DNA of 64,000 nt from RECM01 sp047921215 (GCA_047921215.1 JBLRWO010000023.1:1-64000); one strand, 5' to 3'. Counted from the first letter of the stretch, positions 1 through 8,445 are shown. Notes: generated from the letters alone by a model not told the origin. Made by a program: numbers and translations.

Positions 1-69
1 CTAATGCTTCCCCCTGTCGGGTGCATAGGAGACTTGCACTCCCAAGTGAATGCGCCCTGCCGGGCGCAC
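1..69 (-). mobile_element. Group II intron 5' end (class C-like), truncated by window edge
   Basis: Read on the minus strand from base 69 leftwards, the sequence starts GTGCGCCCGG and forms a perfect 7-bp hairpin (TGCGCCC/GGGCGCA, loop GGCA). It then shows the GGAG-TGCAAGT-CTCC helix and ends in a GGGGGAAGCATTAG block. This is the layout of the first about 70 nt of bacterial group II introns, and it follows the Oceanobacillus iheyensis IIC intron (GTGTGCCCGG start, GGG-TGAGAGT-CCC helix) as I recall it. The 5' splice site would be at 69/70, directly behind a rho-independent terminator, the classic target of class C introns. The rest of the ribozyme and any reverse transcriptase gene lie left of the window. 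The identification rests on recalled consensus, not alignment. Confidence 0.8.
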
Positions 70-70
70 C

Positions 71-107
71 AAAAAAAGGCCGGCCTGAAAACAGGCCGGC
101 CTTTTTT
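71..107 (-). terminator. Rho-independent terminator of the TPR gene, intron target site
   Basis: A perfect 10-bp GC-only-plus-one stem (GGCCGGCCTG/CAGGCCGGCC) with a four-base loop is followed on the minus strand by seven T. The plus strand has six T, so it could act both ways. It lies 22 bases behind the stop of the minus-strand TPR gene. The group II intron begins one or two bases after the T tract. Confidence 0.9.
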
Positions 108-128
108 AAAAATACTGCGGAAATAACC

Positions 129-1124
129 CTAACGGGTACCGCCGTTACATTTCAGCTCGTGTTCAATCTGGTGATCGGCAGCGCTCCGGAAAGACCCGAA
201 CGCAGCCTGACGGTAATTATCGCAAGCCAGCTGAACATTGCCTTTGTTTTTATAGGCAGTTCCCAGTTCGAAGTAAATTTTGGCCCGGTCCACACGTCCG
301 CCTGTTTCGTGTTTAAGCGACTCGTTGGCTGCACTGACGGCCTGATCCCAGTTTCCCATGAGATTGTGCGCTTCTGCCATCCGGTAATAGGTAGCCGCAT
401 GTTCCGAATCATACTGGAGAGATCTCTCCAGAAGGGGAACAGCTCTCCTGGCCTGTCCGGCCTCAATCAGTTTTGCGGAACGGAATACAAGCATGTCGCG
501 TGCTGCGGCTTCCGACTCACGTTCGGTCTGTTCGTCACCAGTCTGAAGTGCCAGCTGAATGGCACGGTCGAAACTGGAAAGTGCTTCGTCTACATTCTCC
601 TGGGCACGGAAAACCAACCCTTTCTGATAGTGTGGTTTCGGATTATTGGGATTCATCTCCAGGGACTCATCGTAGTATTCAAGAGCCTTTTCATGATTCC
701 CGCCACGATATTCGTTATTTCCCATAACGAGATAGATGATGGGTATATTCCCTTCTGCTGCCCGCTGAATCTGGCTTTCCCCAAAACGCTGGGCATACTC
801 ACGTGCCTGCCGGAAACCCTGAATGGCTTCCTCAAATTTCCGCTCACGGTACAGATCGGAAGCAATGGCCAGCTGGAGACGGGGAACCTGGCTTTGAGCC
901 CTTCCGCGGATATCGTCCGCCTCGGAACCTACACTGTTGCTGATCTCAATGGCTTTTTTGAATGATTCAATGGCTTCGGCTCTGCTGCCGGATTGTACTT
1001 TCTCCAGTCCCTCATTGAACGCCAGAATGGCATCTTCCCTGCTCTGTGCCTGGGAAACATCAAGCATGGCTATTAAAAGCAGCCCACATAAAAGGGAGAG
1101 GAAACTTTTTGCTGTAGATTTCAT
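129..1124 (-). CDS. Exported tetratricopeptide-repeat protein
   Basis: This 331-residue protein starts with a typical signal peptide (MKST, hydrophobic core, cleavage after VSQA about residue 27). An ATG 33 bases further upstream is in frame, but the inner ATG has AGGAATT just before it and gives the clean signal peptide. At least four TPR-like helix pairs follow, for example near AFNEGLEKV, ALEYYDESLEMNP, ALSSFDRAIQL and AKIYFELGTAYKNKG. TPR arrays are protein-protein scaffolds; the partner is unknown. It stands alone with its own strong terminator. Function beyond a periplasmic or surface TPR scaffold cannot be read. Confidence 0.8.
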   Translation of the reverse strand: MKSTAKSFLSLLCGLLLIAMLDVSQAQSREDAILAFNEGLEKVQSGSRAEAIESFKKAIEISNSVGSEADDIRGRAQSQVPRLQLAIASDLYRERKFEEAIQGFRQAREYAQRFGESQIQRAAEGNIPIIYLVMGNNEYRGGNHEKALEYYDESLEMNPNNPKPHYQKGLVFRAQENVDEALSSFDRAIQLALQTGDEQTERESEAAARDMLVFRSAKLIEAGQARRAVPLLERSLQYDSEHAATYYRMAEAHNLMGNWDQAVSAANESLKHETGGRVDRAKIYFELGTAYKNKGNVQLACDNYRQAAFGSFRSAADHQIEHELKCNGGTR

Positions 1125-1286
1125 AATTCCTGATTCGTTAAAGTTATCAGCGGACATATAGGGAAACGAATGTACGAAAATTTTTAGTATTGCCTCAAGT
1201 CCCTACAACAGCCCAAAATATTGTATAAAACGTAAAAAATCAAACACTTTCTGGAATTAATTAGTATAAAATTAACACCGGATAGT

Positions 1287-1988
1287 CTAAAAATTGGGGG
1301 CCAGAATATTGTCCTGGTAGTAATTATAGAGAATTTCAACGGCCTCTCCCGGGTCGTCGGTCAGATGGAAAAGATTCATGTCATTCGGTGAAATGGTGCC
1401 CATTTCAATCATCGAATCCCTTATCCAGTCTATCAGCCCTCCCCAGAACTTTTTTCCAACAAGCACAATCGGGAACGGATTGATCTTACGGGTCTGAATC
1501 AGCGTCAGCGCCTCAAAAAATTCATCAAGGGTTCCAAATCCTCCCGGAAACACGATAAACCCCTGTGCATACTTTACAAACATCACTTTCCGGGCAAAAA
1601 AGTAGTTAAATTCGATCAGGTACTGCTTGTCGATGTAAGGATTGGCATCCTCCTCAAAAGGCAACTCAATGGTAAGTCCCACCGATTTTCCGTTTCCCTG
1701 CCTTGCTCCTTTGTTGCCCGCTTCCATGATGCCGGGTCCGCCACCGGTAATAACCCCGAAGCCAACCTCAGTCAGCCTTTGGGCAACGTCCACTGCCATC
1801 TCATAGTAGGGATCATCCTTTTTAAGCCTTGATGAACCAAAAATAGACACACACGGGCCAATCCGAAGCAGTTTGTCATACCCCTCCACAAATTCACCCA
1901 TTATCTTAAAAATGCTCCACACTTCCTTGTCGAAGCCATTATCGTATTTATCGGGTATCTTTCGGTATTTTTTTTCTTCGCTGCTCAT
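1287..1988 (-). CDS. LOG-family (TIGR00730) Rossmann-fold nucleotide hydrolase
   Basis: The 233-residue protein carries both family hallmarks: GGGPGIMEAGNKGA (about residues 82-95) and PGGFGTLDE (about 148-156). Members cleave nucleoside 5'-monophosphates at the N-glycosidic bond, as cytokinin-activating LOG enzymes or as general nucleotide 5'-monophosphate nucleosidases (PpnN-like). The length matches the longer bacterial group with an N-terminal extension (MSSEEKKYRKIPDKYDNG). The substrate cannot be decided from sequence. It lies between the TPR gene and the parAB cluster on the same strand, separated by 81 bases from the DUF5683 gene, so it may be a distal member of that transcript. Confidence 0.87.
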   Translation of the reverse strand: MSSEEKKYRKIPDKYDNGFDKEVWSIFKIMGEFVEGYDKLLRIGPCVSIFGSSRLKKDDPYYEMAVDVAQRLTEVGFGVITGGGPGIMEAGNKGARQGNGKSVGLTIELPFEEDANPYIDKQYLIEFNYFFARKVMFVKYAQGFIVFPGGFGTLDEFFEALTLIQTRKINPFPIVLVGKKFWGGLIDWIRDSMIEMGTISPNDMNLFHLTDDPGEAVEILYNYYQDNILAPNF

Positions 1989-2069
1989 AATCTCATATGT
2001 TTGTTATTCAGTGGCGGACAGTGGGTCCGGATGAAGCTCATGCCTCAAATGCTGCCGGGTTCATATACC

Positions 2070-2921
2070 TCAGAACCGGATACGGTATCTCAGATTAACC
2101 ACGGGTTGTCCAAAAGGTTCATGCTGCGCAGTGAATGCATAAGCCAGATCGTCGCTCACATCAAAGTCCCTGAAATGTGCGAAAATGTAGGCATCCAGAA
2201 TGTTCAAACCATAGGCCAGTGCGATCAGGATAAAACTGAAATCGCGCTGGTTCCTGAAAGAATTCCTGCTGAAGCGTAACGACTCCTGGGGAACTCCCAT
2301 CAGGTTGGGCGGTGTGGGCCCGAAACGCTGGTCATCATTGCCGGAAGCCGCATTGTAGAATGCAGCCCGGTAGTCGGTATACTGATTATGGGTCCAGATA
2401 CTGTAAACAACAAGGCCTCCAAGCAAACCGTAAACAATCGGAACCTTCCAGTACTGCCTGTTGGTTACCTGCCCCCATCCGGGAATGATCATCGACCGGA
2501 AAAGGACTTTCCTGGGATGCGGTACGGTATCGCCTGTGGCGGGCTGATATGGCTGGTAGTCTCCTAACGCATATTCTGGCAGGCCCATTCCGGAGTGAAT
2601 TATCGGTGCTGAAACTGTTTTTTTTGGTTCCCGCTTTGAAAAAACCGGGCCTTCAGAACCTGCAGTATACACCTTGTTAAATCCCGGCTGGATTTGATCC
2701 GGCATAAACCCCGTTTTCTGTGCGTAACGGGCCTTTATTCCGGGTAACCCGTAGATATCTGATTGTATCATCATACTATTCACCTGGGCCTGTACACTGG
2801 CCACACTGCAACATAATGCAGAGATGAACAGCATCGTAACCATACCGGTTGCGGAATTCCGGAAAATCTTAAGATGGCCTGATGTTATCAAACAGATTGA
2901 GGATACGTTCAAGTTCATCAT
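2070..2921 (-). CDS. DUF5683-family exported protein behind parAB
   Basis: A protein of about 283 residues with a hydrophobic N-terminus ending in SVASVQAQ (signal peptide) and a conserved-looking C-terminal half (RSMIIPGWGQVTNRQYWKVP, then YGLLGGLVVYS, RDFSFILIALAYGLNILDAY). I recognise that half as the DUF5683 region, with short membrane-associated helices. The start is uncertain. Two adjacent ATG codons at 2921 and 2918 would overlap the end of parB by about 50 bases; a later ATG at 2843 removes the overlap but leaves a signal peptide without basic residues. Genes of this family commonly follow parA-parB in this phylum; the role is unknown. Confidence 0.75.
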   Translation of the reverse strand: MMNLNVSSICLITSGHLKIFRNSATGMVTMLFISALCCSVASVQAQVNSMMIQSDIYGLPGIKARYAQKTGFMPDQIQPGFNKVYTAGSEGPVFSKREPKKTVSAPIIHSGMGLPEYALGDYQPYQPATGDTVPHPRKVLFRSMIIPGWGQVTNRQYWKVPIVYGLLGGLVVYSIWTHNQYTDYRAAFYNAASGNDDQRFGPTPPNLMGVPQESLRFSRNSFRNQRDFSFILIALAYGLNILDAYIFAHFRDFDVSDDLAYAFTAQHEPFGQPVVNLRYRIRF

Positions 2922-3786
2922 CAGAATAGTATTCAATACGGATTTCTCCGCCTTTATTCTTTTTTCTGATGTCCACTTTGGTAGCGAACTGCCTTCTTAA
3001 CCGGTTCGATATTTCACGGATGGCGATGTCGTGTTCACTGGCTTTTGGTGCTGTTCTTTTTACTTTCCTGACCGATGCGTTCCGTACGGCATCTTCGATC
3101 TGCCGTACCGAGTAGCCGTCCTCAATGGTTTTCCTGAGGAGTTTTTCCTGCAAGTCGGCATCCTCAACATTGATCAGGGCACGAGCATGGCCGGTCGTAA
3201 TCTGCCCCCTTTTAAGGGCGGACTGGATGACAGGCGGCAGGTTCAGAAGCCGCAGAATGTTTGTGACGGTGGTCCTGTTTTTACCCACCCTGCGGGCAAC
3301 CTCTTCCTGGGTGAGGTTGCACTCCTCAACCAGTCGCTTGTAACCTACGGCAATTTCGATCGGGTTCAGCTGTTCGCGCTGCACATTCTCAATCAGTGCG
3401 AAGGCGATCATGTCGTCGTCGTTCACTTCCCTGATGTATGCCGGAATGTGCCCGATTCCAGCCATACGGGTCGCTCTGAGCCTTCTCTCGCCCGATACCA
3501 GTTCATACCGGTCTTCACCGAGATAGCGAACCGTAATGGGTTGAATAAGACCGTGCATCTGAATGGAATCGGAGAGCTCTCTCAGCCTGAATTCATCAAA
3601 TTCCTGCCTGGGTTGATGGGGATTCGGGCGGATACTTTCCACAGGTATATGCAGGATTACATTGACCCGCTCTTTGGGGTCCAGTTTAGACAGCTGGCCG
3701 ATGTACTCCTGCGTTTTTTCCGGGTCCTGATTTTCCATGTCGGGAAAAAAAGCACCAAGCCCTCTTCCCAAAACTTTCTTTGCCAT
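2869..3786 (-). CDS. parB: Chromosome-partitioning protein ParB (CTP-dependent clamp)
   Basis: A 305-residue ParB/Spo0J protein. The start MAKKVLGRGLGAFF is the canonical ParA-interacting N-terminus, so I prefer this ATG over an upstream in-frame codon that would overlap parA. Visible elements: NPHQPRQ box (about residue 52), GERRLRA CTP-binding/catalytic box (about 104), a helix-turn-helix around LTQEEVARRVGKNRTTVTN for parS recognition, and a basic C-terminal dimerisation region. It loads at parS and with ParA segregates replication origins. It lies 16 bases behind parA on the same strand. No convincing parS site was found in the window. Confidence 0.95.
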   Translation of the reverse strand: MAKKVLGRGLGAFFPDMENQDPEKTQEYIGQLSKLDPKERVNVILHIPVESIRPNPHQPRQEFDEFRLRELSDSIQMHGLIQPITVRYLGEDRYELVSGERRLRATRMAGIGHIPAYIREVNDDDMIAFALIENVQREQLNPIEIAVGYKRLVEECNLTQEEVARRVGKNRTTVTNILRLLNLPPVIQSALKRGQITTGHARALINVEDADLQEKLLRKTIEDGYSVRQIEDAVRNASVRKVKRTAPKASEHDIAIREISNRLRRQFATKVDIRKKNKGGEIRIEYYSDDELERILNLFDNIRPS

Positions 3787-3802
3787 AGGTTCTGTTTCCG
3801 TG

Positions 3803-4612
3803 CTAATTCTCTGATTTTTCAGCAAACACCGGACTGTGGCTGAACATATCCCTGTTTCTTATGATGATCTCACGGGCAAGTGCGAGATAATTTTGTGATC
3901 CGGTGCTGAGTGAATCGTACAACAGGGCCGGCTTGCCGAAACTGGGCGACTCGGCCAGCCGTACATTCCTTGCAATGACCGAATTAAACACCTTTTCGCC
4001 GAAATAGCGTTTTACCTCTTCTGCAACCTGACTTGAAAGGCGTGTACGTACATCGTACATGGTAAGAGCCACTCCTTCTATCTGGAGGGTAGTATTGAGA
4101 TGCTGGCGAACAATTTTGATGGTATTGAGCAGTTGTCCAAGACCTTCAAGGGCAAAGTATTCACACTGAACCGGAATGAGCACCGAATCGGAAGCAGTAA
4201 GGGCATTGATGGTAAGCAGCCCCAGTGACGGCGGGCAGTCGATGATCACAAAATCGTATCGTTCGCGGGCTTCTCCAACCGCCTGCGACAGGATGTGTTC
4301 CCGTTTGTGGCGTTCGATCATCTCGATTTCGGCACCTACCAGGTTGATGTGCGCCGGAACAATATCAAGAAATGGCATGTCGGTATTCCGGATACAATCA
4401 CGAAGTTCAACGCCTCCAACCATCACTTCATAAATCGAGTTGACCACCGATTTGGCATCGATCCCGATTCCGCTCGTGGTATTGCTCTGGGGGTCCAGAT
4501 CAATAATCAATGTCGGATGTTCAATGGCTGCGAGGCTTGCTGCCAGATTAATAGCTGTTGTTGTTTTTCCCACGCCGCCCTTTTGATTAGCGATGGAAAT
4601 GACTTTACCCAT
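3803..4612 (-). CDS. parA: Chromosome-partitioning ATPase ParA/Soj
   Basis: A 269-residue ParA ATPase beginning MGKVISIANQKGGVGKTTTA, which holds the deviant Walker A motif KGGVGKTT at residues 11-18. The A' motif DLDPQSNTT and the B-like IDCPPSLG follow. The reading frame continues upstream, but the ATG at 4612 gives the family-standard N-terminus. ParA dimers bind DNA non-specifically and are released by ParB, driving origin segregation. It is first in the parA-parB-DUF5683 unit. A hairpin separates it from the upstream anti-sigma gene. Confidence 0.96.
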   Translation of the reverse strand: MGKVISIANQKGGVGKTTTAINLAASLAAIEHPTLIIDLDPQSNTTSGIGIDAKSVVNSIYEVMVGGVELRDCIRNTDMPFLDIVPAHINLVGAEIEMIERHKREHILSQAVGEARERYDFVIIDCPPSLGLLTINALTASDSVLIPVQCEYFALEGLGQLLNTIKIVRQHLNTTLQIEGVALTMYDVRTRLSSQVAEEVKRYFGEKVFNSVIARNVRLAESPSFGKPALLYDSLSTGSQNYLALAREIIIRNRDMFSHSPVFAEKSEN

Positions 4613-4730
4613 GTAGTAATACTCTGATCTTGTGATTTTATTTAAACGCAATATAACCGGAGAGCCTGATGCAACCAACCGGCCGTTTAAGAAATTAATG
4701 AGGGCGAAGTTACGGAATTCCGAAATGCAA

Positions 4731-4764
4731 AATCCCCGGGTCGGGGTAACCCGGGGATTTTTTT
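4731..4764 (-). terminator. Rho-independent terminator behind the anti-sigma gene
   Basis: A 10-bp stem AATCCCCGGG/CCCGGGGATT encloses a nine-base loop. The plus strand ends in seven T, the minus strand in GATTTTGCATTT. As the flanking genes both run on the minus strand, it most likely ends the sigma/anti-sigma transcript before parA. Confidence 0.65.
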
Positions 4765-4808
4765 ACGTTGGCATGTAAGAAAGGAATAACTGTAAAAAAC
4801 GGTATAGG

Positions 4809-5393
4809 CTATTTCCTCTGTACGCGGGTTAACTGAATTTCCCTGAACGGCGAAATCGGTTGTGTGGTGTTTTCCACCGGTCTCAGATTCTGGAGACCGT
4901 TTTCACCACCCTGTCCGGCTGCCGGTGCATTCAATTGCAGAATTTCGTTGCGGTCTACCCACGGATTGATGGTCTCTTCTGCTGCATCGGTCTCTTCCTG
5001 ACTGGCAACAACACCCTGTTCGGCAGAAGCGGCCGGTTCGGCGGGTGTTTCCATCGAAATGGTATACCCGGCAACGCCCAGCCCAATCACGACTACTGCA
5101 GCGGCAGCCCAGTTCAGCATCCGGTTCTGCAGTGAAAAGATCGGAATGGTACTATTGCCGTTGCGTACATGTTCCGAAGCCTTTACAATGATTTGCTGCC
5201 GGATATGTTCCGGCGGATTTACATTCGGAAGCTGTTCAAGCCGGTTTAGAGTTTGCCTCATCGACTCCACGTCGATGAGAACATTTTCGTCTTCGGTCAT
5301 CATTTTTTCGACCACAAGAACTTCGGATGGATCCAGCTCATCCAGAACATATTTTAAACACAGGTCATCTGCGTTCTGATAATTTGATTTCAT
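4809..5393 (-). CDS. Anti-sigma factor-like single-pass membrane protein
   Basis: About 194 residues. The N-terminal 80 residues (LCLKYVLDELDPSEVLVVEKM, later PPEHIRQQII) look like the sigma-binding domain of ZAS-type anti-sigma factors, but there is no HxxxCxxC zinc motif. A single membrane helix (WAAAAVVVIGLGVAGYTIS, about residues 83-103) is followed by an acidic exported tail. It overlaps the end of the ECF sigma gene by 29 bases with the chosen ATG at 5393; ATG 5399 is equally possible, and AAGGA precedes both. This coupling supports control of the neighbouring sigma factor. The exported part has no recognisable sensor domain. Confidence 0.75.
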   Translation of the reverse strand: MKSNYQNADDLCLKYVLDELDPSEVLVVEKMMTEDENVLIDVESMRQTLNRLEQLPNVNPPEHIRQQIIVKASEHVRNGNSTIPIFSLQNRMLNWAAAAVVVIGLGVAGYTISMETPAEPAASAEQGVVASQEETDAAEETINPWVDRNEILQLNAPAAGQGGENGLQNLRPVENTTQPISPFREIQLTRVQRK

Positions 5394-5988
5394 CGCCATT
5401 TTCCTTCTCAAACATTTTTCTCAAGTTGATAAGAGCATATCTCATGCGCCCGAGTGCCGTATTTATGGAAACATCGGTTAGTTCCGCTATTTCCTTAAAT
5501 GACATTTCGTAATAATGTCTCAGCATCACAACCTCCCGCTGTTCAGGCGGCAGTTCATTGATGTGTTTCATGAGACTTTTTTTCGATTCATCCATCTCAA
5601 TGGATTCCTGCGCGTCTGTGATGCTGTTGTCGGGGAGGCGGTCATAAAAATCATAATCCGGATCGCCCTGTGCATTCACATCCACGAATCGTTTTTGTTT
5701 CCTCAGATAGTCGATGGTGGCGTTGTGAGCGATACGCATAACCCAGGCAATCCATTTGCCCTGTTCATTGTAGGTATCGTCCATTTTGGTGATCACTTTC
5801 GTGAACGTTTCCTGGAAGATGTCGTTTGCGACTTCCGGGTTGCCCACCATACTGTATATGTAGGAATATATTTTGGTCTGGTGACGGTCCAGCAGCGTTT
5901 TGAACGCTATCTCATCGCCATCTTTGCGATAGAGCCTGACGAGCTGATGATCGTCGATGCTGTCATATTTCGTTTTATTATTTGCCAT
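5365..5988 (-). CDS. ECF-type RNA polymerase sigma factor
   Basis: A 207-residue sigma-70 family protein with region 2 (AFKTLLDRHQTKIYSYIYSMV, DIFQETFTKV, WIAWVMRIAHNATIDYLRK) and region 4 (LPPEQREVVMLRHYYEMSFKEIAELT, SINTALGRMRYALINLR). Region 3 is absent, as in ECF factors. The ATG at 5988 (MANNKTKYD) is preferred; another lies nine bases upstream at 5997. It is co-transcribed and overlapping with the anti-sigma-like membrane protein, the usual arrangement for envelope stress or signalling sigma factors. The regulon cannot be inferred. Confidence 0.93.
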   Translation of the reverse strand: MANNKTKYDSIDDHQLVRLYRKDGDEIAFKTLLDRHQTKIYSYIYSMVGNPEVANDIFQETFTKVITKMDDTYNEQGKWIAWVMRIAHNATIDYLRKQKRFVDVNAQGDPDYDFYDRLPDNSITDAQESIEMDESKKSLMKHINELPPEQREVVMLRHYYEMSFKEIAELTDVSINTALGRMRYALINLRKMFEKENGDEIKLSERR

Positions 5989-6269
5989 ACCAAGCATATG
6001 AGAAAGAAACGCTGATTAAATATTCATATTGCACGTCTGAAATGACATTCTTGCTAAAAATGCCACGATATTATCCAAAAACCATAACAGAACAGAAGAA
6101 GCCATCATTCTGTACGCATCCTGAAAAAATCCTAAAACTGCATCTCTCTGAGTTTACGGTTTAATTATTAACCATACATTAACATCAGTATAACATAATA
6201 AAAATGCAGCTCTGTTGACAGGGTTTTCTCCTATCAGTAACATGGTTTTACGCGGATTAAAATTTTTCA

Positions 6270-8117
6270 CTATTCCCGGTTCTTTGCGGAATTAAAATAG
6301 TCGTACACGGCTTTACCCGTTACTTTACCTGCCGCCTCTGCGAGCTGTTCAAGATCTGCTTCCCTCACCCTTTTTACGGATCCGAACGTCTCAAGTAATT
6401 TTTTTGCTTTCATCTCGCCAATCCCTTCAATTTTAAGAAGTTCGGTTGAGAACGTTCGTCTGCTCCTTTTATCGCGATGGTAGGTGATGGCAAAACGGTG
6501 CGCCTCGTCGCGCAGCTGCTGCAGCAATTTCAGGCTGGATGATGTTTTGGGGATCATCACCGGATCTGAATGGCCGGGCAGAAACACCTCTTCAAGCCGT
6601 TTTGCGATGCCAATAACCGGCACCTGCCCGTACAGTCCAGCCTGTTTGAGTGCCAGAACCGCGCTCGACAGTTGCCCTTTGCCCCCATCCACCATGATCA
6701 GATCAGGCAGATGCTGTTTGTCTTTCACCAGCCGGCTGTACCGCCGGAACACCACCTCCCTCATGGAGGCAAAGTCGTCGGGGCCGGTAACCGTTTTGAT
6801 GGTGAATTTTTTGTATTCCGATTTGCGGGGCTTGCCATCAACAAAGCAGACCATGGAAGCGACCGGATCGGTTCCCTGCAGGTTTGAATTGTCGAAACAC
6901 TCAATACGCCGGGGCATTACCTGCAGCCCCAGGTCTCTTTTCAGCGATTGCACGGAATGGGGGATGTAGTCTTTGACCGCTTTTTGCCGCTCCAGGATAT
7001 ACTCGCTCAGCAACAGTCGCGCGTTGGCCCTTGCCATTCTAATCAGCTGTGCTTTCTCGCCGATCTGAGGCACCAAAATGGGAACCTTCCTGCCATGTTC
7101 CTGCCACAGGTATTCGATCAGCGGCTCAGGGTCGGGCATTTCGACGCTCAGATGAACCTCGTCGGGTGTTGTGGCCGCCATTTCGCCGGTGTAGTAATCC
7201 TCAACAAAAGCCTGCAGAATTTCACCTTCGCCCAGGCCTTCAATATTCCGGATGAACCGATGGTATCTGGCCACCAGTTTGCCCTCCCGTATCCGGAATT
7301 CCACCCCGCAGGCCGTGGCTTCGATCTCGTCAGTTTCTACCGCAAACAGGTCCCGGTCGATCGACTCGTTCGTCACCATCTTCATTTTCTCGCTGTATTT
7401 TTCGAGTGCCTGAATGCCATCACGCAGTTTAGCCGCCTGCTCAAACTGCAGCGCCTGCGCAGCTATGTCCATCTCGTCCCGAAGCTGTCTGATCAGGGAC
7501 GTTGTTTTGCCATTCAGCAGCTGAAGGACTTTGTCCATGGTATCGCGGTACTGTTCGGCCGGCCAGTCGCCGGAACAGTTCTCGAAGTACTCTTCAAAAC
7601 AGCTGTGCCAGCGGGGTACACCCCTCGTTTTGTCGATCATCCGCGGTGAACAGGCGCAGGTGCACAGCCCGAATGCCTGGCGGATCACCTCCAGCATGCT
7701 TTTCATTTTGCCCACGTGATCGTATGGACCAAAGTACCGGCTGCCGTCGCGAACGAGCGTCCTGGTGGGAAACACCCTGGGCCTGTCGCCCGCCGTAACA
7801 CAAATGTAAGGGTAGGTTTTGTCGTCGCGGTACATCACATTATACCGCGGCTGATGTTTTTTGATGAGGGTATTCTCAAGAATAAGGGCCTCCGCTTCCG
7901 AATCGGTTACGATCACCTCCAGATCAGCGATTTTCGAGATCATTACCCGGATTTTGCCATCATGCCCGCGAGACTCCTGAAAGTAGGACTTCACCCTGTT
8001 CTTCAGCCGCTTGGCCTTTCCCACATAGATCACCTCCCCGCCCTTCTCCAGGAACATATACACGCCAGGCAGATGGGGCAGGTGATCAAGTTTAGATTGC
8101 AGCAGAGCTTCAGCCAT
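6270..8117 (-). CDS. uvrC: Excinuclease ABC subunit C
   Basis: A full-length 615-residue UvrC. Domain order: GIY-YIG nuclease at the N-terminus (LPGVYMF, VIYVGKAKRLKNRVKSYF), a cysteine cluster (CTCACSPR, about 152-159), the UVR motif that binds UvrB (about 220-250, QFEQAAKLRDGIQALEK), the RNase H-like endonuclease domain (RRIECFDNSNLQGTDPVASM, MVDGGKGQLSSA), and tandem helix-hairpin-helix at the end (IEGIGEMKAKKLLETFGS). It makes both incisions in nucleotide excision repair after UvrAB damage recognition. It appears monocistronic. A perfect 16-bp palindrome lies 37 bases upstream of the start. Confidence 0.97.
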   Translation of the reverse strand: MAEALLQSKLDHLPHLPGVYMFLEKGGEVIYVGKAKRLKNRVKSYFQESRGHDGKIRVMISKIADLEVIVTDSEAEALILENTLIKKHQPRYNVMYRDDKTYPYICVTAGDRPRVFPTRTLVRDGSRYFGPYDHVGKMKSMLEVIRQAFGLCTCACSPRMIDKTRGVPRWHSCFEEYFENCSGDWPAEQYRDTMDKVLQLLNGKTTSLIRQLRDEMDIAAQALQFEQAAKLRDGIQALEKYSEKMKMVTNESIDRDLFAVETDEIEATACGVEFRIREGKLVARYHRFIRNIEGLGEGEILQAFVEDYYTGEMAATTPDEVHLSVEMPDPEPLIEYLWQEHGRKVPILVPQIGEKAQLIRMARANARLLLSEYILERQKAVKDYIPHSVQSLKRDLGLQVMPRRIECFDNSNLQGTDPVASMVCFVDGKPRKSEYKKFTIKTVTGPDDFASMREVVFRRYSRLVKDKQHLPDLIMVDGGKGQLSSAVLALKQAGLYGQVPVIGIAKRLEEVFLPGHSDPVMIPKTSSSLKLLQQLRDEAHRFAITYHRDKRSRRTFSTELLKIEGIGEMKAKKLLETFGSVKRVREADLEQLAEAAGKVTGKAVYDYFNSAKNRE

Positions 8118-8445
8118 TCTCCGGTAACATTAAATCAGATTGAAATTCGGTACATTCCGGTATACCGGAAACCCGTTAAAAAAGTCATAACCGTATCTGA
8201 AGTATAACTCCAAATCACTATAACAAACACCAAAATAGCCAATTCCCTCTCAACTTGAATCGCCTGGCCAAATCCCGGCAATACCATACACCTTGAACCC
8301 AATCCCGTTCAACACACCCTGATCCACTTTTCCTACATCTCAGATCTCTAAACCCAAGTCTGATATCTGATGTCTCACGTCCCATACAAAAAGAATCCAA
8401 CTGGCCCGATTCATCCCGCCTAAAATCTGATACCTGCATACTTAC
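8118..8445. other. Divergent intergenic region uvrC / pseudouridine synthase
   Basis: 328 bases without a gene. It holds the palindrome at 8155-8170 and, at about 8336-8390, a low-complexity stretch built of degenerate units such as TCTGATATCTGATGTCTCA and TCAGATCTC, poor in G on the plus strand. I see no promoter good enough to call. An open frame across 8218-8499 on the minus strand is treated as spurious. Confidence 0.5.
8155..8170. promoter_or_regulatory. Perfect 16-bp palindrome upstream of uvrC
   Basis: TTCCGGTATACCGGAA is an exact inverted repeat without spacer, centred 45 bases before the uvrC ATG. That is a position typical of repressor operators. It does not match the LexA boxes I know (CTGT-N8-ACAG, GAAC-N4-GTTC). 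Binding protein unknown. Confidence 0.45.

Noticed and set aside
21..965. Long plus-strand open frame opposite the TPR gene
   Set aside because: It starts inside the group II intron end, crosses the terminator hairpin and is the antisense frame of a clear TPR protein; no domain is visible.
6948..7649. 233-residue plus-strand frame opposite uvrC
   Set aside because: It is wholly antisense to uvrC, with composition reflecting the opposite strand and no ribosome site.
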